Shown piece after piece: positions 45,389-54,669 of a DNA stretch of 64,000 nucleotides. How positions within the stretch are numbered: position 1 is the stretch's first letter; every line of letters starts with the position of its first letter. A program made the position numbers and the translations under genes. Source of the stretch: an uncultured Lachnospiraceae bacterium (lineage in GTDB: Bacteria; Bacillota; Clostridia; Lachnospirales; Lachnospiraceae); NCBI GenBank assembly GCA_910588955.1, contig CAJURQ010000001.1, positions 1 through 64,000 on the forward strand. Direction: 5' to 3'. Under the pieces are notes generated by a model that searched no databases, was not told the DNA's origin, and saw only the letters and a program-made list of their open reading frames with translations.

Positions 45389-45392
45389 AAAT

Positions 45393-46160
45393 ATGGCTGT
45401 CACGGATGAAAAAGACCTGCAGCAGTTGAAAAACAGGCTGATCGAGCTGGCGGATAAGGCGTACGGCAGAAATATTTACACTTACACGCCCTTTCTCGGG
45501 CTTGCCGAACGGCAGGCATACTACGCGGTGGAGCGGGAAGTGTCCTACGCGGGGGTGCAGATGGAGGGCGGCGCGCCGCTTTGCGAGCGGAAGATCATCC
45601 GCTTCGGCGATCCGGGTTACGAGGAGGCGTTTCCCATCGCGCGGATCGAAATTCTGCCAAAGACGCCTAAGTTTGCGGAAAACCTGACGCACCGGGATTT
45701 CCTTGGCGCGGTGATGAATCTGGGGATCGAGAGAGATGTGGTGGGCGATTTTTTTGTGAGAGAAAAGGGCGCCCTGCTTTTCTGTCACGAAAACATAGCG
45801 GATTACATTGTGGAGAATCTGGATAGAGTGAGGCACACGAATGTCGCCTGCAGACGGGCGGAGGGGGAGATTGAAGTGGAAAACACTGATCCGGATCGGA
45901 TTTCGGTGACGGTGGCGTCCCCCAGAGCCGACGGCGTGATCTCCAAGGTGTACAATTTATCGAGGGAAGAGAGCCGGGAATTATTTAATAACGGTCGTAT
46001 TTTTATAAATGGCATACAGACGCAGAACCTCTCCTGCCAGTTGAAGGAGGAGGACGCCGTCACCGTGCGCGGGTACGGAAAATTTATTTTCTACGGGCAG
46101 ACAGGCACGAGCAGAAAGGGGAAAGACCGTGTGGAGGTCGGTGTTTTCGGAAAAACGTAG
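45393..46160 (+). CDS. ylmH: S4-domain RNA-binding protein, YlmH family
   Basis: A 255-residue protein of the YlmH family, which works with stalled large ribosomal subunits in quality control and was linked to cell division through its place in division clusters. An N-terminal domain (1-175) has the family block ERKIIRFGDPGYEE and RDFLGAVMNLGIERDVVGDF. The C-terminal S4 domain (about 180-240) includes SREESRELFNNGRIFINGI. ATG 45393 follows GGAGG five bases upstream; an ATG at 45381 contains that site and is unlikely. A structured leader precedes it. Confidence 0.9.
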   Translation: MAVTDEKDLQQLKNRLIELADKAYGRNIYTYTPFLGLAERQAYYAVEREVSYAGVQMEGGAPLCERKIIRFGDPGYEEAFPIARIEILPKTPKFAENLTHRDFLGAVMNLGIERDVVGDFFVREKGALLFCHENIADYIVENLDRVRHTNVACRRAEGEIEVENTDPDRISVTVASPRADGVISKVYNLSREESRELFNNGRIFINGIQTQNLSCQLKEEDAVTVRGYGKFIFYGQTGTSRKGKDRVEVGVFGKT

Positions 46161-46256
46161 ATAGATAAATTCCACGGATAGTGATATACTAATGCGAGAA
46201 GAAAGTGAAGAGTGCCGGATTAAAACAAGCGACACGGAATAAGGAGAGGAGCATCC

Positions 46257-49178
46257 ATGAATTTAGAAAATTTACAGGCTTACACCGTCATCTCGAAACA
46301 GCGGATCGAAGAACTGAAATCAGACGGTTATCTGTTAAAACATAACAAAACAGGGGCGCGGGTGGCGCTTCTGTCTAACGACGACGAGAACAAGGTGTTT
46401 TATATCGGGTTCCGCACACCGCCGAAGGACAGCACGGGGGTGGCGCATATCATCGAGCACACGGTATTGTGCGGCTCTGAGAAATATCCGCTCAAGGACC
46501 CTTTTATCGAGCTGGCGAAAGGCTCTTTAAACACCTTTTTGAACGCCATGACTTACCCGGATAAGACGGTCTATCCCGTGGCGAGCTGTAACGACAAGGA
46601 TTTCAAGAATCTGATGGACGTTTATCTGGACGCGGTGTTTCACCCGAATATCTACCGCGAGGAGAAAATCTTCCGGCAGGAGGGATGGCACTATGAAATG
46701 GAGAATGCGGAGGACGATCTGACCATCAACGGCGTGGTTTATAACGAGATGAAGGGGGCGTTTTCCTCCCCGGACGACGTGCTGTACAGGGAGATCATGA
46801 ACTCCCTCTATCCGCACACGTCCTACGCGGTGGAGTCGGGCGGCGATCCGAATGTGATTCCGGACCTTACCTACGAGGATTTTCTCGCCTTTCACCAGAG
46901 ATACTACCATCCTTCCAACAGCTATATCTACCTCTACGGGGATATGGACATGGAGGAGCGGCTCAATTATCTTGATAAAGAGTATCTGTCAAAGTACGAG
47001 GCGCTTTCGGTGGATTCTGCGCCAGCGACAGAGCCGCCCTTTGAGAAGAGCGTGCTTGTGGAGAAGGAATACCCGATCATGGAGAGCGAGCCGGAGGAAG
47101 GCAATACCTACCTTTCCTACAACGTCTCTCTGGGAGAAAGTTTGGACCGCGAGGTGAGCGTTGGATTTCAGGCGCTTGCGGACGTGGTGGTTGGCGCGCC
47201 GGGCGCGCCTGTGAGGAAGGCGCTTCTGGACGCGGGAATCGGCACGGATATCACCTGTTATTTTGAGGCGGACGTGAAACAGCCGTATTTTTCCATCGTG
47301 GCGAAGAACGCGGAGGGCAGTCAGCGGGAAGAATTTGTAAAGACGATCGAGGAGACGCTTCAGAGTCTGGCTGAGGATGGCTTGGAGAAGAAGGCGCTTC
47401 GGGCGGCACTCAACCATGATGAGTTTAAGTACCGGGAGGCGGACTACGGCTCTTACCCGAAGGGGTTGATGTACGGTCTGCAGATGTTTGAGACATGGCT
47501 TTATGATGATAAGAAGCCGTTTGACTATCTGGAACTTGACGAGACGTATAGGACGCTTAAAAAAGAGGTAGATTCTACATTCTATGAGGAAATGGTAAAG
47601 AGCCTTCTGCTTGCCAATACTCATAAGAGCGTGGTTGTGGTGCGCCCGGTGAAAGGACTTACGGGTAAGAGGGACAAGGCGCTTGCTGAAAAGCTTGCGG
47701 CGAAAAAGGCGGCGATGACGCCGGAGGAGATCGCGCGGATCGTGGAGGAGACGGAGGCGCTTGCCGCGTATCAGGAGACGCCGGACAGCCCGGTGGATTT
47801 GGCGAAGATTCCCCTTCTTTCCCGGGAAGATATTGGGAAAAAGGCGCGCCCTTACTGCAATGAGGAGCTGCATGCCGGGGATACGACGCTTTTATACCAC
47901 GACATCTATACGAACGGGATCGGGTATCTGCGATTTCTCTTTGACCTTAAGCAGGTGCCGGAGGAGCTGTTCCCCTATGTGGGGCTTTTGCAGGTGATGC
48001 TCGGACTGGTGGACACCGAAAAGCGTTCCTACAGCGAATTGTACAACGAGATCCATCTGCAGACCGGAGGGATCGCGCCGGCGGTAAACGTTTACACGAA
48101 TGCGGATGATTTTTCTAAATATAAGCTGACGTTTGAACTTAAGGTAAAGACGCTGTATGAGAATCTTCCCAAGGCGTTTGAACTGGCGGAGGAGATATTG
48201 ACTGAATCAGTCTATACAGATGCAAAGCGGCTGTTTGAGCTTGTTGCGGAGAACCGCTCCGGCAAGCAGGCGCAGATGATGGACGCGGGGCATTCGCTGG
48301 CGGCGGGACAGGCGTTATCTTATCTGTCGAAACAGGCGTATCTGATGGATCAGGTGAACGGGCTTGCCTTCTACCGTCTGTTGGAAGGACTTGAGAAGGA
48401 CTTTGAGGGGAAGAAAGAGGAACTTTCCGACAATATGGAACGGCTGGTGCGCTGTATCTTCCGCCCGGAGAACCTGATGGTGGACTACACGGCACAGAGA
48501 GCCGGGCTTGCGGGGCTTGAGAAACTGATTGAGGGCTTGCGGGCGAAACTCTATACGGAGCCTGTGGAAGGGAAACCTTATGTGCCCTCTCCGGTGAAGA
48601 AAAATGAAGGGCTGATGAGCTCCGCCCAGATCCAGTATGTATGCCGGGCTGGCAACTACGCGGACAAGGGACTTTCCTACACGGGGGCGCTTCGGGTTCT
48701 CAAGGTTGTGATGAGTTATGAGTATCTGTGGATGCAGGTGCGCGTCAGGGGCGGCGCTTACGGCTGCATGTGTCAGTTTGGAAAGACCGGGGAGAGCTAT
48801 TTTGTCTCCTACAGGGATCCGAATTTGGAAAAGACCATAGAGGTGTACGAGAAGGCGGCGGACTTCGTGGCGGGCTTTGAGGCGGACGAGCGCACCATGA
48901 CCCAGTATATCATCGGGGCGGTCAGCGCGCTGGATATGCCGCTCACACCTGCGGCGAGGGGGACATACTCACTAGCCGGCTATATGACAGGGCTTTCCTT
49001 TGATAGAGTCCAGCGGGAGCGCGATGAGCTGCTCGCTGCGGACGCGGGGACCATTCGGGAACTGGCGGCGCACATCCGTGCCTTTATGGAGGATGAATGC
49101 CTGTGCGTGGTGGGAAATGAGGAGAAGATTCAGTCCCAGAAAGAGCGTTTCGGTTCGGTGGAATATCTGACACATTAA
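46257..49178 (+). CDS. M16C-family zinc metallopeptidase
   Basis: A 973-residue insulinase-type peptidase of the presequence-protease (PreP/falcilysin) branch. The inverted zinc motif HxxEH is in GVAHIIEHTVLCGSEKYPLK (His/His at about 62 and 66) and the distal Glu in GVVYNEMKGAFSSPDDV. A second M16 half without the motif fills about 530-970, as is normal. It degrades peptides in a closed chamber, probably in the cytosol; there is no signal peptide. AAGGAGAGG precedes the ATG. Confidence 0.92.
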   Translation: MNLENLQAYTVISKQRIEELKSDGYLLKHNKTGARVALLSNDDENKVFYIGFRTPPKDSTGVAHIIEHTVLCGSEKYPLKDPFIELAKGSLNTFLNAMTYPDKTVYPVASCNDKDFKNLMDVYLDAVFHPNIYREEKIFRQEGWHYEMENAEDDLTINGVVYNEMKGAFSSPDDVLYREIMNSLYPHTSYAVESGGDPNVIPDLTYEDFLAFHQRYYHPSNSYIYLYGDMDMEERLNYLDKEYLSKYEALSVDSAPATEPPFEKSVLVEKEYPIMESEPEEGNTYLSYNVSLGESLDREVSVGFQALADVVVGAPGAPVRKALLDAGIGTDITCYFEADVKQPYFSIVAKNAEGSQREEFVKTIEETLQSLAEDGLEKKALRAALNHDEFKYREADYGSYPKGLMYGLQMFETWLYDDKKPFDYLELDETYRTLKKEVDSTFYEEMVKSLLLANTHKSVVVVRPVKGLTGKRDKALAEKLAAKKAAMTPEEIARIVEETEALAAYQETPDSPVDLAKIPLLSREDIGKKARPYCNEELHAGDTTLLYHDIYTNGIGYLRFLFDLKQVPEELFPYVGLLQVMLGLVDTEKRSYSELYNEIHLQTGGIAPAVNVYTNADDFSKYKLTFELKVKTLYENLPKAFELAEEILTESVYTDAKRLFELVAENRSGKQAQMMDAGHSLAAGQALSYLSKQAYLMDQVNGLAFYRLLEGLEKDFEGKKEELSDNMERLVRCIFRPENLMVDYTAQRAGLAGLEKLIEGLRAKLYTEPVEGKPYVPSPVKKNEGLMSSAQIQYVCRAGNYADKGLSYTGALRVLKVVMSYEYLWMQVRVRGGAYGCMCQFGKTGESYFVSYRDPNLEKTIEVYEKAADFVAGFEADERTMTQYIIGAVSALDMPLTPAARGTYSLAGYMTGLSFDRVQRERDELLAADAGTIRELAAHIRAFMEDECLCVVGNEEKIQSQKERFGSVEYLTH

Positions 49179-49287
49179 AAAACAGATGCTATTTTTGAAA
49201 GATGCAACTTTTTCTTTCACGGAAAGGTATTTCTGGTAGAGACAGTTGATTTGAAAACAACCGTTTTCGGAAAAGGGAGGAAAAGTT

Positions 49288-50511
49288 ATGAAAAGGATGG
49301 GCAGCAAAAGTGAGAACAATGAGATGAGCGGGAATCATAAGAACGGCAGGAACGGAAAAAGGGGAGTCAGGCTGCGATTGTTCCCGGCGGTTTTTGCAAT
49401 AACAGCTGTTATTACGGCGTGCGGCAGCGCTGGCGGCGGGGCGAAAACTATGTCTTTGGAATCCGCGCCGGCGGCTGTTGCGGAAGAATACGCCTATGAT
49501 ACGGCAGCTTCCTACGACGGCGGCATGGTCTTAAGAAACGAAGCAGGGGCGGCATCCTATGAATATGAGGTGGCGGAAGCGGCGGAGGAGCCGGTCAGCG
49601 AGGAAAGTTATGTGCAGGAGGGCGCCGGACAGGACGTGGTGGCGCCGGAGACCTCGCGCAAGCTGATCAAGACCGTAAATATCCTTGCGGAGACGGAGGA
49701 CTTTGACACCCTTGTGCCGGGACTGCAGAAGCAGGTGGAAGCGCTGGGCGGCTACATAGAATATATTTCTGTCTATGACGTACACAGTTATTATGTGGAG
49801 GATCAGCAGGTAAAGCAGCGCTGCGCCAATGTGACGGCACGCGTGCCAAAGGAGAAGCTGGACGGCTTTCTGGCACAGGTGGGAGAGCAGACCAATATAA
49901 CCAGCCGCTCCGAGAACGTGGAGGATGTCACCTTACAGTATGTGGATCTGGAAAGCCACAAGAAAGCGCTTGTGACAGAGCAGGAGAGGCTGCTTGCGCT
50001 GATGGAGAAGGCGGAGACGGTGGAGGATATCATTGCCATCGAGGGACGGCTTTCCGAGGTGCGTTACCAGCTTGAGAGCATGGAGTCGCAGCTTCGTACC
50101 TATGACAACCGGATCGACTACAGCACGGTGGAGCTTAGCATCACGGAAGTACGCAAGTATTCGCCGCCGCAGGAGGCAACCGTATGGCAGCGGATCCAGA
50201 GCGGTTTTATGAAGAGTCTGGATGATATCGGATTCGGCATCCGGGACTTTGCCATCCGTTTTGTGATCGACATTCCCTATATTGTGTTGTGGCTCGCAGT
50301 GATCGCGGTGGCGGTGATCGTGGTGCGCATTCTTTGGAAGGTGTGGAAAAAACGCAGGGCAAAGCGTGTGGCTGCCCGTGGTGAGAAGGGAGCAGTGCGG
50401 GAACTGCGTGTGGGAAAAATAAAGCTTCGGTGTCCGATTACAATCGGCGAGGCACAAGAAAGCACGGAAACACCGGCAGAGGAAACCGGAGAAAACAAGG
50501 ACGAAAAATAG
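49288..50511 (+). CDS. DUF4349 lipoprotein
   Basis: A 407-residue protein with a basic start, hydrophobic segment (about 30-44) and lipobox-like VITAC. After an Ala/Glu-rich linker comes the DUF4349 domain (about 125-300: KTVNILAETEDFDTLVPGLQ, VTLQYVDLESHKKALVTEQ), a coiled-coil and beta region. It ends with a membrane helix (about 330-355) and a basic tail. Function of DUF4349 is unknown. GGGAGG precedes the ATG. It is upstream of era by 52 bases. Confidence 0.82.
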   Translation: MKRMGSKSENNEMSGNHKNGRNGKRGVRLRLFPAVFAITAVITACGSAGGGAKTMSLESAPAAVAEEYAYDTAASYDGGMVLRNEAGAASYEYEVAEAAEEPVSEESYVQEGAGQDVVAPETSRKLIKTVNILAETEDFDTLVPGLQKQVEALGGYIEYISVYDVHSYYVEDQQVKQRCANVTARVPKEKLDGFLAQVGEQTNITSRSENVEDVTLQYVDLESHKKALVTEQERLLALMEKAETVEDIIAIEGRLSEVRYQLESMESQLRTYDNRIDYSTVELSITEVRKYSPPQEATVWQRIQSGFMKSLDDIGFGIRDFAIRFVIDIPYIVLWLAVIAVAVIVVRILWKVWKKRRAKRVAARGEKGAVRELRVGKIKLRCPITIGEAQESTETPAEETGENKDEK

Positions 50512-50563
50512 GCAGAATCCGGAATGACGGGGCATAAGAAGAAAGAGAATGGGATAAAATAGA

Positions 50564-51508
50564 ATGACAGGTGATATTCAAAACAACAGTGAAAATAACG
50601 TGCGAAAGAACCGGCAGACGAAATCCGGCTTTGCCACGCTGATCGGCAGACCGAACGTGGGGAAATCCACGCTGATGAACGCGCTGATCGGGCAGAAGAT
50701 CGCGATTACCTCAAAGAAACCCCAGACCACCAGAAACCGCATCAGGACCGTGTATACATGCGAGGAAGGGCAGATCGTGTTTCTGGACACGCCGGGCATC
50801 CATAAGGCGAAGAACAAGCTGGGAGATTACATGGTGGACGCGGCGGAGCGGACGCTATCCGAGGTGGATGTGATTCTCTGGCTGGTGGAGCCATCGGACT
50901 ATATCGGCGCGGGTGAGAAGCATATCATCGAGGAACTGAAGAAGACAAAAACGCCTGTTATTTTAGTGATCAATAAGATTGACACGGTGAAGAAGGAGCT
51001 GCTTCTCACTTATATTGACGCCTACAGAAAGGAACTGGATTTCGCGGAGATAGTGCCTGTGTCCGCACTGAAGAAGGACGGACTGCAGATACTGATCGAC
51101 TGCATTATGAAGTATCTGCCTTACGGCGAACCGTTTTATGATGAAGACACGGTGACGGACCAGCCGGTAAGGCAAATTGTGGCGGAACTGATCCGGGAGA
51201 AGGCGCTGCGCTGTCTGGAGGAGGAAATTCCCCACGGCATAGCCGTCACGATCGAACAGATGAAGTTTAAAAAGAAGATTGTGGACATTGAGGCGACCAT
51301 CGTCTGCGAGAAGGATTCCCACAAGGGAATTATTATCGGAAAACAGGGGGCGATGCTTAAAAAGATCGGCTCCATGGCGCGCAGGGATATTGAGGAACTG
51401 GTGGAAAACCAAGTGAATTTAAAGCTCTGGGTGCGGGTGAAAAAGGACTGGCGGGACAGCGACTATCTGCTTAAAAATTTCGGTTATAATCCCGGCGATA
51501 CAGAATAG
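50564..51508 (+). CDS. era: GTPase Era
   Basis: A 314-residue GTPase for maturation of 16S rRNA and 30S assembly. G1 is GRPNVGKSTL (about 27-36), G3 is DTPGIH, G4 is NKID. The C-terminal KH domain (about 220-300) contains KDSHKGIIIGKQGAML. The first 20 residues are a short extra tail (Asn/Lys-rich). It leads the era-yqzL-recO cluster, which is typical for clostridia and bacilli. Confidence 0.96.
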   Translation: MTGDIQNNSENNVRKNRQTKSGFATLIGRPNVGKSTLMNALIGQKIAITSKKPQTTRNRIRTVYTCEEGQIVFLDTPGIHKAKNKLGDYMVDAAERTLSEVDVILWLVEPSDYIGAGEKHIIEELKKTKTPVILVINKIDTVKKELLLTYIDAYRKELDFAEIVPVSALKKDGLQILIDCIMKYLPYGEPFYDEDTVTDQPVRQIVAELIREKALRCLEEEIPHGIAVTIEQMKFKKKIVDIEATIVCEKDSHKGIIIGKQGAMLKKIGSMARRDIEELVENQVNLKLWVRVKKDWRDSDYLLKNFGYNPGDTE

Positions 51509-51568
51509 AATTTTGTAAATCTGCGAACCCTATGTGTTGTGAGAGATAAAGTATTCAGGGGGCGTAAG

Positions 51569-51736
51569 ATGAAGGGATTAAACTACTGGGAGCAGTTTAT
51601 GGCAACAGGAAAAATTGAAGATTTCCTTGCCTACAAAGATGCGGAAAGACAAGAGGAGCGGGGAGCAACCGAGCAGTCAGAGGAGCATTCTCATGCAGGG
51701 GATTACAGAGATTACGGGGATGGTTTTAAAGGCTGA
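51569..51736 (+). CDS. yqzL: YqzL-family small protein
   Basis: A 55-residue protein. The start LNYWEQFMATGKIEDFLAY fits the YqzL family (W..F..TG.I.DFL.YK), which sits between era and recO in Bacillus. The tail is acidic. The ATG at 51569 is preceded by AGGGGG. It overlaps the start of recO by 44 bases in another frame. Function unknown. Confidence 0.7.
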   Translation: MKGLNYWEQFMATGKIEDFLAYKDAERQEERGATEQSEEHSHAGDYRDYGDGFKG

Positions 51737-52340
51737 ACCGATAAACGATTATGACAGAAGAGTGGTGCTTTTGACGAAAGAGAGGGGAAAGATATCGGCT
51801 TTTGCCAGAGGCGCGAGGAAACAGAACAGCAAGCTTTTGGCGGCAACGAACCCGTTTTGTTTCGGTACTTTTAAGTTATATGAAGGAAGAACCTCCTACA
51901 ATGTGATGGAGGCTGAGATTACGAACTATTTTGAAGGTCTTCGGAACGATTATGAGGGCGCGTTTTACGGCATGTATTTTCTGGAGGTCATGGATTATTA
52001 CACGAGAGAGAACAATGACGAGAAGGAGATGCTCAAACTCCTCTACCAGTCCCTGCGTGCGCTTATGCACGAGGGACTTTCCAATGCTCTTGTGCGGTAC
52101 ATATTCGAGATGAAGGCGATGGTATTAAACGGAGAGTTCCCGGGGATGCCGAAGGAGGGGGAGTGGGAGGAATCCACCCGCTACGCGGTCAATTACATCA
52201 CGGAAAGCACGGTCGAGAAGCTTTACACTTTCACCGTGACGCCGCAGGTTCTCGCACAGCTTAAAGCGATCGCAGACGATTACCGCCGACGAACAATCGA
52301 CCGACCGTTTAAAAGTCTTGAAATTGTGGAAGAACTTTAG
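51693..52340 (+). CDS. recO: DNA repair protein RecO
   Basis: A 215-residue recombination mediator that loads RecA on single-strand DNA with RecR. An N-terminal OB fold (ITGMVLKAEPINDYDRRVVL, residues 7-26, and the LLTKERGKISAFARGARK region) is followed by helices. The usual C-terminal zinc-finger cysteines are absent, and the chain is somewhat shorter than the 240-250 of many RecO proteins. ATG 51693 follows AGAGGAG. Confidence 0.9.
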   Translation: MQGITEITGMVLKAEPINDYDRRVVLLTKERGKISAFARGARKQNSKLLAATNPFCFGTFKLYEGRTSYNVMEAEITNYFEGLRNDYEGAFYGMYFLEVMDYYTRENNDEKEMLKLLYQSLRALMHEGLSNALVRYIFEMKAMVLNGEFPGMPKEGEWEESTRYAVNYITESTVEKLYTFTVTPQVLAQLKAIADDYRRRTIDRPFKSLEIVEEL

Positions 52341-52359
52341 TATTATGGTTTATGATTGA

Positions 52360-52432
52360 GCCGTGCGAAGCAATGGATTGCGAGTGGGCACGGCGGAGTA
52401 AGCAGCATTGTGCGAATGAGCACGGCGGAGTA
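52360..52432. repeat. Intergenic hairpin and direct repeats
   Basis: A stem (GCCGTGC/GCACGGC with inner GCAAT/ATTGC) and two near-copies of a 19-base word (GAGTGGGCACGGCGGAGTA at 52382-52400; GAATGAGCACGGCGGAGTA at 52414-52432). It lies between recO and a lipoprotein gene. It may be part of a repeat family in this genome. Confidence 0.55.
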
Positions 52433-52455
52433 TAGATAGATATAGAGGGGACAAT

Positions 52456-53091
52456 ATGCGAAGAGCAGCGGGAATACTTGGACTGACAATACTGCTTCTG
52501 TGCCTTGCCGGATGCGGTGAGGGGGAGAAAACGGAAATAAATACTCTTTCTTTCGGCAAAGACGGGGAAGTATTCCATCGGATCGTGGGGCTGTCAGATC
52601 AGAATTATTACCAGATCGAGACGGCGGATCTGGAGGCGTTTGCCGTTTCGCGCGTGGAGGAATACTGCGCAGAGAACGGTGAAAAGAAGGTGGCTCTCGA
52701 GGCGGTGGAAGAAAAGGGCGGCAGTATCGTGATGGATTTTAAGTACGCCTCGCCGGAGGACTACAGTGATTTTAACCACAGAGTGTTGTATGTGGGGACG
52801 ATGAAAAGCGCGTCGGACGAAGGATATGAGCTGGAAGCCGTGCCGTTTGTCTCCATGGACGGCAAGGCGTCGGAAGTCGGCTATATCGAAGACTGGGACA
52901 AAAAGCAGATGTTAATTCTGGAGACGAAGAGCGGGGAGGAGATTCTTGTCAATCTGCCCGGAAAGACACTTTATGTAAACCAGAGCGCGCACAGCGGGCA
53001 AGAGATTACCCTTGTGGGGAAAAAGAGCGTGAAGATCAGCAATCGGGAGGCGGACGGAACCATGTTGCTTTCCTACATCATATATGAATAA
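52456..53091 (+). CDS. Lipoprotein of unknown function
   Basis: A 211-residue protein with a lipoprotein signal (GLTILLLCLAGC, Cys19). The rest is a soluble extracytoplasmic domain, acidic, with no motif I can name; the last 60 residues look beta-rich (GEEILVNLPGKTLYVNQS). AGAGGGGAC precedes the ATG. It is followed within 15 bases by the structured leader of glyQS. Confidence 0.75.
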   Translation: MRRAAGILGLTILLLCLAGCGEGEKTEINTLSFGKDGEVFHRIVGLSDQNYYQIETADLEAFAVSRVEEYCAENGEKKVALEAVEEKGGSIVMDFKYASPEDYSDFNHRVLYVGTMKSASDEGYELEAVPFVSMDGKASEVGYIEDWDKKQMLILETKSGEEILVNLPGKTLYVNQSAHSGQEITLVGKKSVKISNREADGTMLLSYIIYE

Positions 53092-53105
53092 AAACGGAGG
53101 CAGAA

Positions 53106-53239
53106 GATTGAATAAATTCTCTGAAGAGCAATTTATTCGATCGGGAATCTGTGTAGAAGCATCACAAATTCCCCTGATCGCAGAGCAGAATTGGAGATTC
53201 TGCTCGCGTTCCTCAGCATTGAATGCTTCGGAATGGAGG
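53106..53239 (+). promoter_or_regulatory. Four-hairpin leader of glyQS
   Basis: Hairpins are GATTGAATAAATT/AATTTATTCGATC (53106-53142), a CTGTG/CACAAA stem (about 53144-53175), GCAGAATT/GATTCTGC (about 53184-53205) and TTCC-TC-AGCAT with ATGCT-TC-GGAA (about 53210-53233). The ribosome site GGAGG follows directly. Linkers ATCGG, CTGATCGCAGA and TCGCGT match the ylmH leader, while stems differ in a compensatory way. No T-box motif is present. Confidence 0.6.
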
Positions 53240-53244
53240 AAAAA

Positions 53245-54633
53245 ATGGAAAAGACAATGGAGAAAATTGTGGCGTTATCGAAGGCGAGAGGGTTTGTGTA
53301 TCCCGGCTCCGAGATTTACGGCGGACTGGCGAATACATGGGATTTCGGCAATCTGGGCGTGGAGCTGAAAAACAACATCAAGAAGGCGTGGTGGCAGAAG
53401 TTTGTCATGGAGAGCCCCTACAACGTGGGTGTTGACTGCGCGATTTTGATGAATCCCCAGACGTGGGTGGCGAGCGGTCATCTCGGAAGTTTTTCCGATC
53501 CCCTCATGGACTGTAAGGAGTGCCACGAGCGGTTCCGGGCGGACAAAATCATCGAGGACTATGTGGCGGAGAAAGGCATGACGCTCGATTCCTCCGTGGA
53601 CGGCTGGAGCCAGCAGCAGATGAAGGACTTTATCGAAGAACATAACATTCCCTGCCCGACCTGCGGCAAACATAATTTTACCGATATCAGACAGTTTAAT
53701 CTTATGTTCAAGACGTTTCAGGGCGTTACCGAGGACGCGAAGAACACGGTATATCTGCGTCCCGAGACAGCGCAGGGTATTTTCGTGAACTTTAAGAATG
53801 TACAGCGGACTTCCCGCAAGAAGATTCCTTTCGGCATCTGCCAGGTTGGCAAGTCCTTCCGAAATGAGATCACGCCCGGCAATTTTATCTTCCGCGTGCG
53901 TGAGTTTGAGCAGATGGAGATGGAGTTTTTCTGTGAGCCGGACACTGACCTTGAGTGGTTTGCATACTGGAAAAAGTACTGTATCGACTTTTTGAAGAGT
54001 CTTGGCATGAAGGAGGAGGAGATGCGGGTGCGCGACCATGACCCGGAGGAGCTTTCCTTCTACTCCAAGGCGACCACGGACATCGAGTTCCTGTTCCCCT
54101 TCGGCTGGGGTGAGCTGTGGGGTATCGCAGACAGGACGGATTACGATCTGACCCAGCATCAGAACACCTCCGGTGAGGATCTGACTTACTTTGACGATAC
54201 GAAGAATGAGAAATATATCCCTTACGTGATCGAGCCGTCCCTCGGCGTGGAGAGACTGTTCCTCGCGGTGCTTTGCGGCGCCTACGACGAGGAGGATCTG
54301 GGCGAGGGCGATATGCGCACCGTGCTGCATTTCCATCCGGCTCTTGCGCCTGTGAAGATCGGCGTGCTGCCTCTCTCCAAGAAATTGAACGAGGGCGCGG
54401 AGAAGATTTTCGCACAGCTTTCCAAGAAGTACAACTGCGAGTTTGACGACCGCGGCAATATCGGTAAGAGATACCGCCGTCAGGATGAGATCGGCACGCC
54501 GTTCTGTGTGACCTACGATTTCGATTCCGAGACGGACAACTGCGTGACCGTGCGTTTCCGCGATTCCATGGAGCAGGAGCGCGTCGCGATCGACCAGCTG
54601 GATGCGTATTTTGCGGATAAATTTACCTTTTGA
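53245..54633 (+). CDS. glyQS: Glycine--tRNA ligase, homodimeric type
   Basis: A 462-residue class II synthetase that charges tRNA-Gly. It is the single-chain, alpha-2 form rather than the alpha/beta type. ATG 53245 follows GGAGG by five bases; an ATG at 53233 contains that site. The start GFVYPGSEIYGGLANTWDFG, motif 2 region around RVREFEQMEMEFFCEP and motif 3 with EPSLGVERLFLAVL are typical. A zinc-ribbon insert CKECHERF ... CPTCGKHNF is seen at about 95-145. Confidence 0.94.
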   Translation: MEKTMEKIVALSKARGFVYPGSEIYGGLANTWDFGNLGVELKNNIKKAWWQKFVMESPYNVGVDCAILMNPQTWVASGHLGSFSDPLMDCKECHERFRADKIIEDYVAEKGMTLDSSVDGWSQQQMKDFIEEHNIPCPTCGKHNFTDIRQFNLMFKTFQGVTEDAKNTVYLRPETAQGIFVNFKNVQRTSRKKIPFGICQVGKSFRNEITPGNFIFRVREFEQMEMEFFCEPDTDLEWFAYWKKYCIDFLKSLGMKEEEMRVRDHDPEELSFYSKATTDIEFLFPFGWGELWGIADRTDYDLTQHQNTSGEDLTYFDDTKNEKYIPYVIEPSLGVERLFLAVLCGAYDEEDLGEGDMRTVLHFHPALAPVKIGVLPLSKKLNEGAEKIFAQLSKKYNCEFDDRGNIGKRYRRQDEIGTPFCVTYDFDSETDNCVTVRFRDSMEQERVAIDQLDAYFADKFTF

Positions 54634-54669
54634 AAAGCTTGCAAAACCACATAGGAGGATAAGACTACG

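Noticed and set aside
53092..53244. T-box riboswitch before glyQS
   Set aside because: The hairpin-rich leader lacks the conserved GGTGGNACCGCG element and a terminator; it belongs to the four-hairpin family instead.
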